Shown here: piece by piece, positions 26,610-36,445 of the stretch
Layout of the letters: every line of letters starts with the position of its first letter
Numbering within the stretch: the first letter of the stretch is position 1
Assembly: GCF_016718685.1 (NCBI RefSeq)
Contig: NZ_JADKCX010000025.1
Coordinates: 1 to 64,000, forward strand
Length of the DNA: 64,000 nt
Source: Haliscomenobacter sp.
GTDB lineage: Bacteria; Bacteroidota; Bacteroidia; Chitinophagales; Saprospiraceae
Direction of reading: 5' to 3'
Notes under the pieces: model-generated
Databases searched by the model: none
Told to the model about the DNA's origin: nothing
What the model saw: only the letters and a program-made list of their open reading frames with translations
Position numbers and translations under genes: made by a program

Positions 26610-28997
26610 TTAGTTTCGCAAGGGCTTGTTTGTTTGCAACATGTGCTGAATCCGTTCCAACGTTTTTTTGCTCACCGCAGAGGCTCAGGAATGCTTCACG
26701 TTCCAGATCCAGCAGGTATTGTTCAGATACGATTTGGGTTCCGGACAAGTCGCCGCCACAAAGTACCCAGGCAATTTTGTGGGCAATTTTGATGTCGTGT
26801 TCGGAGGCGTAGCGGCCCAGTTTCAACTCGTTGGCAGCCACGTACAGGGCAGCCAAGCCAGTTTGACCCAGCACAGTCACTTTTTTGGGCAGTGGTTGGG
26901 TATAATTGGGGGCGAGTTCCAGCACCTTTTTCTTGGCTTCGGCAATCGCCCGGTCTTTGTTCATTACGATCAAATCGCGCTCAGGCAAGAGATAGCGGTA
27001 GTTGAATGCCTCCGCAGCCGAGGTACTCACGCTTGCAGTAGCAATGGCTTTGAAACGCTCGATCAGCGTTGGGATGAGGACTTCCCCCTCTTTAAATTCG
27101 TCGGAGGCGCGTACCGCAAACTCTTTGGTGCCGCCGCCGCCAGGAATAACGCCAATCCCTACTTCCACCAAGCCAACGTATGATTCAGCAGACACCATTC
27201 CGGCATCAGCGTGCATCAGCAACTCGCACCCCCACCAAAAACGTAGCCCTGGGTAGCTACCACGACTGGAATACTCGAATAACGCGCCCGCATGGTGGTT
27301 TGTTGAAAAATGTTAACCGCCATGTTCAATTCTTCAAACTCCCCTTGGTAAGCCAGTTGGGCAATCATGAAGATGTTGGCACCTACGCTAAAATTGGTAC
27401 CATTGTTGCCAATCACCAAACCGTGCCAATTCCCATCCTCGGCAATTTGGATCGCTTCATTGATGCCACGCAGGACTCCCTCACCGATGGAGTTGTGGGG
27501 ACTGATGAATTCCAGGCACAAAACGCCATCGCCAATATCGTGCAGGATGACTTCATTGTTTTTGAATACCGGAGCAGCGTCGCGGTAGTTGTCCAACACA
27601 ATCAAGGACTCGCGGCCAGGGATTTTTTCGTAAGCTTTTTTAGCTGGATCGTAACATAGGCGTTGCCCGGCTACACGTTTGTAAAAGCTGCTGTGACCAG
27701 CCGCACGCATTTCTTTGACCCAATCGGCAATTTTTTCACCTTGCGCTTCGGCTGACTGGATGGCTTTGTCCAAACCAATCAAATCCCAATATTCAAAGGG
27801 GCCATACTCCCAACCGTAACCCGCTTTCATGGCATCATCGATGCTGAAAACCTGGTCGGTAATTTCGGGGATGCGGTTGGAGACGTAAGCAAACAGGCCA
27901 TTGAGCGATTTTTGCACCAATTGTCCGCCAGCGTCAGCCGAATCGTACAAAGCACAAATGCGTTTGGGCAAATCGTCGATATTTTTGCTCAACTTCAGGC
28001 TGGCCAGGTCGGATTTGGCGGAAGGTTCGTACTCCAGGGTATTCAGGTTAAGCGCCAAAATCACCGGGCGGCCTTTATCGTCTTTTTCAGCCGTTTTTTT
28101 GTAAAAACCCTGTCCGGTTTTATTACCGAGGAACTTGTTGTCCAGTAAAAACTGCTGGTACTTGGGAATCTCAAACGTCGAGGCTTGTTCATCATCCGGG
28201 CAATTGGCCTTGATGCCTTTGATTACATTGGCCGCAGTGTCGTGGCCGACCAGGTCACCGAGGCGGAAAGTGCCCGTTTTGGGGCGACCCAGTGAAGGCC
28301 CCGTGAGTACGTCAACGTCTTCGATGCGCAGGCCCAGTTCCGTAGTGAGTTGGTAAATTTTGGCCATGGCGTACACCCCAACCCGATTGCCGATGAACGC
28401 AGGCGTGTCTTTGCACAATACGGTTTGTTTACCCAAATAGATGTCGCCGTACTGCATGAAGAAATCCACCATTTCTGGCTTGGTTTTCGGCGTAGGGATC
28501 ACTTCCAACAAGCGCAGATAACGTGGCGGGTTGAAGAAGTGGGTGCCACAGAAATTTTGCTGAAAATCTTCACTGCGGCCTTCCAACATCAGGTGAATGG
28601 GAATGCCCGAGGTGTTGGAAGTAACGTATGATCCCGCTTTGCGGTATTGGTCTACTTTTTCGAAGACCTTCTTTTTAATATCTAAGTTTTCTACGACCAC
28701 CTCGATGATCCAGTCACAATCTTTGATTTTGGACATGTCATCATCGAAATTACCCGTTTTGACCCGAGAGGCAAAGCTCTTGTCAAACAAGGCAGCAGGT
28801 TTGGATTTGAGGGCGTTGTCCAAAGCTTGATTGACGATGCGATTGCGGGCGGCAGGGTTATTTTTGTCCTCATCTTTGAGGTCAAAAGGGACGATGTCGA
28901 GCATGAGTACTTCCAAGCCAATGTTGGCCAAATGGCAGGCAATACCAGCACCCATTACTCCCGAACCCAATACCGCAGCTTTTCTGATTCTTTTCAT
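26610..28997 (-). CDS. FadN-type 3-hydroxyacyl-CoA dehydrogenase / enoyl-CoA hydratase, two frameshifts
   Basis: About 795 residues when corrected. An NAD-binding Rossmann domain opens the protein ('AVLGSGVMGAGIACHLA', residues 8-24), followed by the dehydrogenase C-terminal domains ('GTHFFNPPRYLRLLEVIPT', 'GNRVGVYAM') and a C-terminal enoyl-CoA hydratase-like domain ('NFSVGANIFM', 'GVIPGGGGTKEF'). This is the FadN order (dehydrogenase first), the reverse of FadB. Two indels break the frame: a missing G in the run at 27229-27233 (restores 'GGGCELLMHADAG') and an extra A in the run at 26663-26669, which restores the natural end 'HMLQTNKPLRN' and the stop at 26610-26612. It pairs with the thiolase downstream. 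Confidence 0.88.
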
Positions 28998-29126
28998 ATT
29001 ATAAAGCGGCGTTCTGATTGCGTTACAAATTTAGCGAATTTTCGCTAACTGCGCAAAAATAGAAATTATGTTGGAAGCAGTGTAGAGAATGCAGGTAATT
29101 TTTTTCAGTGCCTACTTCAAAAAACA

Positions 29127-29166
29127 ATGGCCAAATCCCAGTTGAACCCAACTGAAATTTGGCCAT
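29127..29166. terminator. Bidirectional terminator hairpin below the NYN gene
   Basis: Arms 'atggccaaatcccagttg' (29127-29144) and 'caactgaaatttggccat' (29149-29166) pair almost fully. A T-run follows on + ('catcatttttt') and another on minus ('ttgttttttg'), so it can end transcripts from either side, mainly the NYN-gene transcript. Confidence 0.75.
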
Positions 29167-29188
29167 CATTTTTTCTTGTAGCGCTTTT

Positions 29189-30136
29189 TTATTCTACCAC
29201 AATCACTTCTTTGGCCATCATGCGACCATCTTCCTTGGGCTCAAGTGAAAACTGTACACTGTCACCAATCTCCAGGTCATTGAAGTCGTAATCAACCAAA
29301 CTACTGAAGTGGAAAAAGACATTATTCGGCGGAAACTTGATGAAGCCATAACCTTCTTTCAGCGAAAGAATGGTACTGTCGTGGAATTCATCCGTTCCGG
29401 TTCCGGTTGCAGTTGCGTCACCCGATCCCTGCCAATTGGTACCTTGTTTGTGTGAAACTTTAGCTTCTGTTTTTGGAACAAACAAGCTGCTTACAATTGC
29501 TTCACTCTTGGGTGAATAATCATCGATGATTTCGTGCATGGCAATTGGGTAGGCAACACTGGACACCAATTCGTTGGACGTGCGGGTACTAAAGCGGTTG
29601 CCCTCTTCATCCGTATATTCAAAATTCCAGTGCAGCAGCATCACCCGACTGCCCAAAGAGTGCAATTTACGCACCAAGGGAGAATAATCTCCGTCGGCAG
29701 CTAAAATCACGACTACGTCGAAACGTTTGTAAAAGGTCATTTCAAAAGCCTCGAGGGCCAACCATACGTCGATGCCTTTTTCTTGCCAACGTCCGTGAAA
29801 ATTTCTAACGGGCAGGTAATGAACCGACACCCCTTCGCTCATTAAGATGTCGTCAAAAGCGCGTTCGAAATACAGTAAATTACCACGTTGACTGGCTTCA
29901 CTGGCGCTTAAACGCCCCCGAAAATAATGGGCATCGATGATCTGGCAACGGTGAAATTCTTCGTCTTCTTCAATGGCCACTTGTTTCGCGTACAAAATCA
30001 TGCAAACCACGAATGCTGATCCGGCTCCGGCGATCGTGTACATAATTGTAGTAGTTACTTACCTGCAAAAAATAGTGGCCGTCATAAAAAACGCCAATGC
30101 GGATTAAACCCGACTTTGATTGTGGAAAGCTTGTCA
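29189..30136 (-). CDS. NYN-domain (LabA/PIN-like) RNase fused to a cold-shock domain, frameshifted
   Basis: About 315 residues. The longest open frame starts only at 30043, but in another frame the ATG at 30136 gives 'MTSFPQSKSGLIRIGVFYDG' and 'LHDFVRE', the expected beginning of NYN proteins, including the first catalytic aspartate ('FYDG'). One extra A in the run at 29984-29986 explains the split. Further acidic residues lie in 'KGIDVWLALEAFEMTFY' and 'ILAADGDYSPLVRKL'. The last 70 residues form a cold-shock OB fold ('KEGYGFIKFPPNNVFFHFSS'), a nucleic-acid binder. It probably is a regulatory RNA nuclease; targets are unknown. Confidence 0.82.
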
Positions 30137-30460
30137 TTTATCTTATCTGTTTTCAAAAAAAATATTTACTGCCTTCATTAATCTGGACTTTACTGTATAG
30201 GGTAACTTATTTTGTATTTTAATCTGGGAATGAGGTTGTAAGGTATTAAGTGTTCAGAAAGTATTAATTTCAGGGTCTCGTTGAATTTATTTTGGGCTGG
30301 TAATATCCGACAATTGTGTGAAACTACAAAACAATTTTTTGCATGGTTCGGATTAAAGTATTCTTAAATTGTTAAATTTGGCCGTTCATGAAATACTTAG
30401 TCTGGAATGGACAGCGTTTGAAAGCAATTCAACAGACCTAACACCAAAAAGCAATTTCCG
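30137..30460. other. Divergent intergenic region upstream of the ExbB operon
   Basis: This 324-base AT-rich gap lies between the divergent NYN and ExbB genes. It holds one good promoter box (30373-30380) and no coding frame, hairpin or repeat I can support. Confidence 0.5.
30373..30380 (+). promoter_or_regulatory. Bacteroidota -7 box for the ExbB-ExbD-ExbD-TonB operon
   Basis: 'TAAATTTG' matches TAnnTTTG exactly, 80 bases before the exbB start. A weak 'ttcg' lies about 22 bases upstream in place of the -33 box. Confidence 0.5.
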
Positions 30461-31156
30461 ATGTTTTTGAAAATTTTGTTGTTACAATCAACCACCGCAG
30501 ACTCCCTGTCTACCCCCAAAGTAGGTTCACAAAGTATGCTAGACATCATCCTGAACAGTGGCACCTTTGGTATCATCATCGCTTTGATTCAAATTATTCT
30601 GATGTTTATCGCCGTTTACATTTTTGTTGAACGTTACCTGGCCATCAAAAAAGCGGGACGCATTGATCAGAATTTCATGAACAACATCCGTATGAGCGTT
30701 CAATCCGGCAACATTCCTGCTGCCCGGGCACTTTGCCAAAGCACAGATACCCCGGTCGCCCGGATGGTTGAAAAAGGCTTGCAACGCATCGGCAAACCCC
30801 TGCGTGACATTGACGCCGCCATTGAAAACGTAGGCAACATCGAAATTTTTAAGTTGGAAAAAAACCTGGCAAACCTGGCAAGTATTGCTGGCGCTGCGCC
30901 AATGCTTGGCTTTTTGGGCACAGTAACGGGGATGATTTTGGCATTTTACCAAATGTCTACCGCTGAATCCATCACCCCATCCCTCTTGGCTGGTGGTATT
31001 TATCAGGCCTTGTTGACCACTGCTTTTGGACTGGGCGTAGGTATTTTTGCGTTGATCGGGTACAACCTGCTGGTTGCCAACATTGATAAGATCATTTATC
31101 AAATGGAGCAATCTACCGTTGATTTTATGGATTTCCTTCAGGAGCCTACTGCATAA
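30461..31156 (+). CDS. MotA/TolQ/ExbB proton channel protein
   Basis: A 231-residue inner-membrane protein with three hydrophobic segments: about 37-57, then the pair near 140-165 and 180-205. The family core 'GAAPMLGFLGTVTGMILAF' and 'LLTTAFGLGVGIFALIGYN' are clear. With the two ExbD proteins and the TonB-like protein downstream it should form the proton-driven motor that energises outer-membrane transport. Start chosen at the ATG at 30461; the spacing to the next gene is 24 bases, which fits one operon. Confidence 0.92.
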   Translation: MFLKILLLQSTTADSLSTPKVGSQSMLDIILNSGTFGIIIALIQIILMFIAVYIFVERYLAIKKAGRIDQNFMNNIRMSVQSGNIPAARALCQSTDTPVARMVEKGLQRIGKPLRDIDAAIENVGNIEIFKLEKNLANLASIAGAAPMLGFLGTVTGMILAFYQMSTAESITPSLLAGGIYQALLTTAFGLGVGIFALIGYNLLVANIDKIIYQMEQSTVDFMDFLQEPTA

Positions 31157-31180
31157 TTACTGGCTGTAAAACATTAATCC

Positions 31181-31585
31181 ATGCCGCTTAAACGTCGTCG
31201 AAAGCCTAACGCAGAATTTAGTGTCGCGTCACTGACCGACATCATTTTTCTGCTGTTGATCTTCTTTATGCTCACGGCCAACTTTGTTCAAGTCAAACCA
31301 TTTGAACTGCCTGAATCAGATTCAAAAACGGTAGCACCTACCTCCATCGTCATTGGAATCAGCAAAAACAGCGATTTTTATCACGATGCTACGCTGGTGC
31401 AATTCCAAGAACTGGAGGAAATCATCAAAGCAGCGTTTGTTAAATCAAACGAGAACAAAGACTTTACTGTAACCATAGTCGCTGAGGTAGGTACACCTTT
31501 TGAAGAGGTCATTGAGGTAATGAAAATTGCGGGTAAGCTCAAGGTTAAATCCATATTAGCCACCCAACCAAAACCAAAGAGTTAA
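31181..31585 (+). CDS. ExbD/TolR protein (first copy)
   Basis: A 134-residue protein with a short cytoplasmic start, one transmembrane helix containing the proton-carrying Asp ('VASLTDIIFLLLIFFMLTAN', about 15-34) and a periplasmic ExbD domain. It is followed three bases later by a second ExbD, a common Bacteroidota layout. Both copies share the helix sequence almost exactly but diverge in the periplasmic part, which suggests heteromeric channels or division of labour. Confidence 0.92.
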   Translation: MPLKRRRKPNAEFSVASLTDIIFLLLIFFMLTANFVQVKPFELPESDSKTVAPTSIVIGISKNSDFYHDATLVQFQELEEIIKAAFVKSNENKDFTVTIVAEVGTPFEEVIEVMKIAGKLKVKSILATQPKPKS

Positions 31586-31588
31586 GCT

Positions 31589-32029
31589 ATGGGACTTAAA
31601 AAACGCACCAAACCAATGGCCGAATTTAATGTCTCGTCTTTGACCGACATCATCTTCCTGCTGTTGATTTTCTTTATGCTTACTTCCGGTGTTGTTTCTC
31701 CCAATGCGCTAAATTTGCAGCTCCCCGGCAATTCTTCGGTACCTTCAAATAGTGCCAAACGCACTGATGAGGTTAGAATTGAAACGGATGGCAAATTCTT
31801 TTTGAATGGAAGGGCCACCTCTCTGCTACTGCTGGAAGAAGAGATGAAGTTTCGCAATAGCAATGCACCTCAACCTTACACCTTTGTCATTGCACCAGAT
31901 CCAGGCACACCCGTTGAGCATGTGGTAACCATTATGGACATGGCCTTACGCCTCAACCTCAATGCAATTCTTTCTTCGGAAGGAAAAAAACAAATCAATA
32001 CGCCTGGCGAGTTTAAATTTAATCGTTAG
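31589..32029 (+). CDS. ExbD/TolR protein (second copy)
   Basis: A 146-residue protein, paralogue of the preceding gene. The membrane helix 'VSSLTDIIFLLLIFFMLTSG' carries the functional Asp. The periplasmic domain begins with 'NALNLQLPGNSSVPSN' and ends in a typical ExbD beta sheet. It sits inside the ExbB-ExbD-ExbD-TonB operon. Confidence 0.92.
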   Translation: MGLKKRTKPMAEFNVSSLTDIIFLLLIFFMLTSGVVSPNALNLQLPGNSSVPSNSAKRTDEVRIETDGKFFLNGRATSLLLLEEEMKFRNSNAPQPYTFVIAPDPGTPVEHVVTIMDMALRLNLNAILSSEGKKQINTPGEFKFNR

Positions 32030-32088
32030 CCTTTTGTGTAATTCTTATGCACTCGGCATCCAGATAAAGAACTTTAAAATCAAATGCT

Positions 32089-32972
32089 ATGGCTAGTCTA
32101 GCTTTAAGCCCAGCTGAACAACAAAGAAAAAGGAAGGCCTACATCACCAGTAGTACGGTAACTGGCATTATCTTGATCTTGATGATCATAAAGTTTTTCC
32201 ATTATCCCGATCCCCCTCCTCCACCCGAAGGGATTTTGGTGAATTTGGGTTTGCCCGATCAAGGCCAAGGTGAAGACAACACTCCTGGCCCTCTGGCGCC
32301 TACGCCTGCTCCCGAAAAGCCGCAGCCAGAAAAACCGCAACCAGAAATACAAAAAGAAACCAAACCAGTGACTAAGCCTGTCACTACACCGGTCAAAGAG
32401 AAACCAGTCGTAACCACCGAAGATCCCAATGCCGTAGCCATCAGAGAGCGTCAGGAAAAAGAGCGCCGAGACCGGGCAGAAGCCGATCGGGTCGCCCGGG
32501 AGCAGGAAGAAGCACGCAACCGCGCCGAAGCGGAACGCAAACGCAAAGAGGCCGAAGCCAAGGCAACCAAAGATGAAATCGGTGGTCTGTTTGGTGGTGG
32601 AGGAAAAGGCTCAGGTAAGGGCAATACCGGGAAGCCCGGCAACCAGGGAGACCCGGGTGGAGACCCCAATTCTAAAAACCTGGAGGGAATCACAACTGGA
32701 ACAGGATCAGTAGGGGGAAACTTGGGCAACCGCAACGTATTGTCTGCACCAAAAATCACGGATAACTCCTCCTTGGAGGAACAGTCGTGATTGCCGTTTG
32801 TGTCGACTCCAATGGATCGGTCGTTTCGGCTGATTTTACCCAAAAAGGCTCCACTACTTCCAATAACACTTTGGTCAATCTGGCAGTTAATAATGCCAAA
32901 AAATGGAAGTTTTCAACCGGTGATGTCGATCGCCAGTGTGGTACGGTGACGTATCGGTTTAAATTGCAATAG
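32089..32972 (+). CDS. TonB-like energy-transducer protein, frameshifted
   Basis: About 294 residues in two frames. It has an N-terminal membrane helix (about 22-36), a Pro/Lys/Glu-rich spacer (about 60-115), a charged coiled-coil-like stretch ('RERQEKERRDRAEADRVARE', about 123-142 and on) and a Gly-rich linker. The C-terminal TonB/TolA-type domain is in the second frame ('VIAVCVDSNGSVVSADFTQK', 'KKWKFSTGDVDRQCGTVTYR'). One missing G at about 32775-32779 accounts for the break and restores 'SSLEGTVVIAVCVD'. This is the force-transmitting partner of ExbB and ExbD. Confidence 0.85.
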
Positions 32973-32974
32973 CT

Positions 32975-33064
32975 TTTTAAGGTTCGGGGTTTTCGTAGGT
33001 TGCACACGGTTCGGAGTGAAACCATTGGCTCCCGAACCCTCGAACTCTCGAACCCTCGAACCCT
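32975..33064. repeat. ggttcg-type intergenic hairpin before folC
   Basis: The right arm is long ('cgaaccctcgaactctcgaa' units); the left arm is shorter ('aggttcggggttttcg'). A 'gttgcacacggttcggagt' spacer is included. The element ends three bases before the folC ATG. Confidence 0.65.
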
Positions 33065-33066
33065 CC

Positions 33067-34350
33067 ATGCTCTACCAACAAGTCCTCGACTACCTCTACG
33101 CCCAGCTCCCCATGTACCACCGTATTGGAGGGGCAGCTTTCAAAAAAGACCTCACCAATACCCATGCCCTTCTCGATTTTTTGGGCAATCCACAGCAAAA
33201 ATTTTCGACGATACATGTTGGCGGCACCAATGGCAAGGGTTCTACTTCGCATATGCTGAGCGCGATTTTGCAAGCCAAAGGCTTGAAAACGGGTTTGTAC
33301 GTATCTCCCCATTATCGCGATTTCCGCGAGCGCATCAAGGTCAACGGGCAGTACATTTCGCGCAAATATGTGATGGATTTTGTGGAAAAAATGAAGCCCA
33401 TTATCGCCGAAATTCAACCTTCATTTTTTGAACTCACCGTGGCGATGGCTTTTGACTATTTTGCCAAAGTCAAAGTAGATGTTGCCGTCATTGAAGTAGG
33501 TTTGGGCGGCAGGTTAGATAGTACCAATGTAATCACGCCCGAGTTGAGTGTGATCACCAACATCAGCTTTGACCACATGCAGTTTTTGGGGGAAACCCTA
33601 CCCGAAATAGCCAGCGAAAAGGCCGGAATCATCAAGACCAATGTCCCAGTTGTCATCGGCGAAACCCACCCTGAATCAGCCCCCGTATTCCTAGCCAAAG
33701 CCCTGGAGGAGCATGCGCCCATCCAGTTTGCCGATCAACACTACCAGGCCAAAGTGATCGGTGAAGACCTCTATCATAGCGAATTTGACATCTATCAAAA
33801 CGGGCAGCTCCGCTACCCGGCACTACGTTGTAATCTACACGGAGATTATCAAGTCTTCAACCTTCAGACGGTTTTACAAGCAGTAGATTGCCTGCCCGCA
33901 GCCTGGGGAATCGATGAAAAAGCAATCCGCAAGGGTTTATTGGATTTGAAACACATCACCCGCTTCATGGGTCGCTGGCAATTGCTGGCACAACACCCCA
34001 GCATCATTGCTGATAGTGCCCACAACGAAGCGGGATTGGCGCTAGCCATGAATCAATTGCAAAAAATCCCGCATCGGAAATTGCATCTGGTCATTGGCGT
34101 AGTGAAAGACAAGGACCTACACAAAATGATTCCCTTACTCCCGATTGATGGCCGCTATTATTTTGCCAAACCGGATATTCCTCGGGGACTGGAAGCAGCA
34201 ATATTGCAAAAAGCAGCAGCCGAACATGGGCGAAAAGGAAGGGCATATACTTCGGTTAAAAATGCGCTGAAAGCCGCCCGCAGAAAGGCGCAGCCAGAAG
34301 ACGTCATTTACGTGGGAGGAAGTATATTTGTATTGGCAGAAATCCTTTGA
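33067..34350 (+). CDS. folC: Bifunctional folylpolyglutamate synthase / dihydrofolate synthase
   Basis: A 427-residue Mur-ligase-family enzyme adding glutamate to dihydropteroate and folates. The ATP-binding loop 'VGGTNGKGSTSHM' is at about 51-63; 'NISFDHMQFLG' and 'DSAHNEAG' are the usual downstream motifs. The ATG at 33067 follows the repeat directly, with the ribosome site likely inside the repeat arm. The end is intact; the G/C homopolymer block begins about 50 bases after the stop. Confidence 0.94.
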   Translation: MLYQQVLDYLYAQLPMYHRIGGAAFKKDLTNTHALLDFLGNPQQKFSTIHVGGTNGKGSTSHMLSAILQAKGLKTGLYVSPHYRDFRERIKVNGQYISRKYVMDFVEKMKPIIAEIQPSFFELTVAMAFDYFAKVKVDVAVIEVGLGGRLDSTNVITPELSVITNISFDHMQFLGETLPEIASEKAGIIKTNVPVVIGETHPESAPVFLAKALEEHAPIQFADQHYQAKVIGEDLYHSEFDIYQNGQLRYPALRCNLHGDYQVFNLQTVLQAVDCLPAAWGIDEKAIRKGLLDLKHITRFMGRWQLLAQHPSIIADSAHNEAGLALAMNQLQKIPHRKLHLVIGVVKDKDLHKMIPLLPIDGRYYFAKPDIPRGLEAAILQKAAAEHGRKGRAYTSVKNALKAARRKAQPEDVIYVGGSIFVLAEIL

Positions 34351-34399
34351 TGAATCTGTTTTGCAAATGTTTATGCCAGGTCCGGACCAAAAACAACCA

Positions 34400-35562
34400 T
34401 TTGAGCGGCCTGCTCGCCCCGCCCCTCTGTCCGCCTCCCCCCCAAAACCCCCCCGCGCGAACAAAGGGGCCCGCCGCCCCCCCCCCCCCCCCGGAGGGGG
34501 GGTGGGTGTCTCCAACGACCCCCGTGGGCCGGAAACCGGGCGCCCCACCCATTGGGCCCCCCCCCCTCCGGCCCCAAACCCCCAAGGGGCCCCAAAAAAG
34601 GTGTTGAATTTTCTCCCCCCCAAAAGAACCCCCCCGGGGGGGCCGGCGAAGGCGGGGGGAAGCCGGGGGGGGCCCGGGGGGGGCTTTCGGGGGGGGGGGC
34701 TCCGGACCCCCCCCCCCCCCGGGGGGGTAAAGGCGGGGGGGGGGGGGGGGAGGCCCCCCCCCCCCCCCCCCCCCGGACCAGGGGGGGGGGGAAATTATGG
34801 GGAAAAAAAAAAGGCCCCGGGGCGGGGGGGGAACCCCCCGCCCCCCCCCCGCCCCGCCGGGGGGAGTATGGGGGGGGGGCGGGGGCCGACCATTTGGCGA
34901 AAGGGGTTCGGGGGGTGATTCGGGGGGTTTTGGGGGGGGGCCCGAAAACCCCCCCCCCCAAACCCCCCCAGAGGAGAAAAGAGGGGGGGGGGGGGAGAAA
35001 AGGAAAAAGGGAGGCGGGGGGGGGGCCCCGCAAACACCCCCCCCCCCCGGGCAAACTTGGGGGGGGGGGGGAAGGGCCGCGCCCCGGGGGGGGGCGGGCG
35101 CAGCCGGGCCGGGGACAAAGGCCGCGGCGCCCCCCCGCCCCTCGCCCGGCGGGGGGAGCCCGGGGCCCGGCCGCCCCCCCCCCCCCGGGCGGGGGGGGGG
35201 CCCGCGGGGGGCGCCCCCCCCCCCCCCCGCCCCGCCCCGGGGGGCCGCCCGGGGAAACGGGGCCCCCCAGGTCCCCGGGGGGCGGGGGGCCACGGCGGGG
35301 ACCCGGGGGGACCCCGCGGGGTCTCCCGGCGGGCCCGTCCCGGGTGGGGGGGAGCCCGGGCCCCCCCACGGGGCGGGCCCCCCCACCCCCGCCCGGACCG
35401 GTTTACAACGGGGGGGGGGGAGGACTGCCCCCCGCCCCGGGCGGGCCCAGCCCCCGCCCGCCGGGAGGGGCGGCATACCGGGAAAGAAGGGCGAACCCCG
35501 GAAAAGACCGGGGGGGGCCCAAACAGGGGACCAGGGAAAGGAGGGAGCGGGGGGCAAAATGG
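34400..35562. other. G/C homopolymer block, probably a sequence artefact
   Basis: About 1.16 kb made almost only of runs of C and G (up to more than 20 in a row) with few A and T. The flanks change gradually: normal sequence from folC decays after about 34400, and normal AT-rich sequence returns after about 35560. Both C-runs and G-runs occur, and no codon structure, repeat unit or protein motif is seen. Long open frames exist on both strands only because stop codons need A and T. I treat it as low-quality or misassembled sequence hiding an unknown true interval. Confidence 0.8.
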
Positions 35563-35589
35563 TTTAACGATTTGCCATAAAATAAAAAA

Positions 35590-35612
35590 GGTGCTCCTTT
35601 AAGGAGAGCACC
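35590..35612 (-). terminator. Rho-independent terminator facing left, with no visible gene
   Basis: The arms 'ggtgctc' (35590-35596) and 'gagcacc' (35606-35612) enclose a pairing centre (ctttaagga). On the minus strand it is followed by 'ttttttatttta'. It would end a leftward transcript starting between 35613 and about 35760, but no minus-strand gene is seen there. Confidence 0.6.
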
Positions 35613-35764
35613 CACATAAACTATAAACAAACAAAAAACATTAGCTTTTTATAACCAGGGTAAAAACGAATAAACCTCAAATTCGTTCACGAAGTACGTA
35701 AATTTACCATTTATTCTTGCTCTTTTTGGATAAAAAGCTCGAAATAAACCGCAAATATACACCA

Positions 35765-36445
35765 ATGACCGTTGCACAAAGCATTTCCACCCATTTTTTG
35801 AATCTCGCCGATCACATGCCCAAGTTGCCGGAAGGGGTGGAATGGTTAAATCCCTTGGGTGAAATTCAGGAATCCAGAGATATTTTTCAAATTTTTTTAG
35901 AAAAATTCTATGCTGACTTTCAACCGCGGCACCTAATCATGGGCATCAATCCCGGCAGATTTGGTGGTGGCATCACCAATGTAGCCTTCACCGACCCGCT
36001 ACATTTAGAAAAAGAATTGGGCATTCCCAGTTCTTTTCCCAAAAAATCGGAACTGTCTGCACACTTTGTCTACCAGGTCATCAATGCGTATGGTGGTCCT
36101 AAACTTTTTTACGACCAGTTCTTCGTTACTTCGGTTTGCCCCTTTGGTTTTGTCAAAAACGGCAAGAACTACAACTACTATGACGAAAAACCACTACAAA
36201 AAGCTGCCACCCCCTTCATCGAATATCATTTGGAGGCGCTCATTGAGCGTTGCAACATGAATCGAGACCGATGTTTTTGCCTTGGCGAAGGCCAAAACTA
36301 TACGTTCCTGCAGCAACTCAATGCCCAAAAAGGATATTTTCAAAAAATTGTACCCCTCTCCCACCCCCGTTTTATCATGCAATACAAACGAAAGTCGGTG
36401 GATCTATACGTTGAAAAATACCTCGAATTACTTGGCGCCCTTTAA
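35765..36445 (+). CDS. Uracil-DNA glycosylase superfamily protein, SMUG2/DUF4918-like
   Basis: A 226-residue protein with the UDG-fold motif 1 'MGINPGRFGGGITNVAFTDP' (about 59-78) and motif 2 'LSHPRF' near 198. These fit the SMUG2-like group found in Bacteroidota, which removes uracil or related bases from DNA. The motif 1 Asn is present; confirmation of substrate is not possible from sequence. The start at 35765 is preferred over an upstream TTG. Its 3' end overlaps the convergent thioredoxin-like gene by 18 bases. Confidence 0.75.
   Translation: MTVAQSISTHFLNLADHMPKLPEGVEWLNPLGEIQESRDIFQIFLEKFYADFQPRHLIMGINPGRFGGGITNVAFTDPLHLEKELGIPSSFPKKSELSAHFVYQVINAYGGPKLFYDQFFVTSVCPFGFVKNGKNYNYYDEKPLQKAATPFIEYHLEALIERCNMNRDRCFCLGEGQNYTFLQQLNAQKGYFQKIVPLSHPRFIMQYKRKSVDLYVEKYLELLGAL

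Noticed and set aside
34304..35602. Long open frames on both strands (up to about 417 codons) rich in Pro, Gly, Arg and Ala
   Set aside because: They exist only because the G/C homopolymer block lacks stop codons; no start context, domain or codon pattern supports them.
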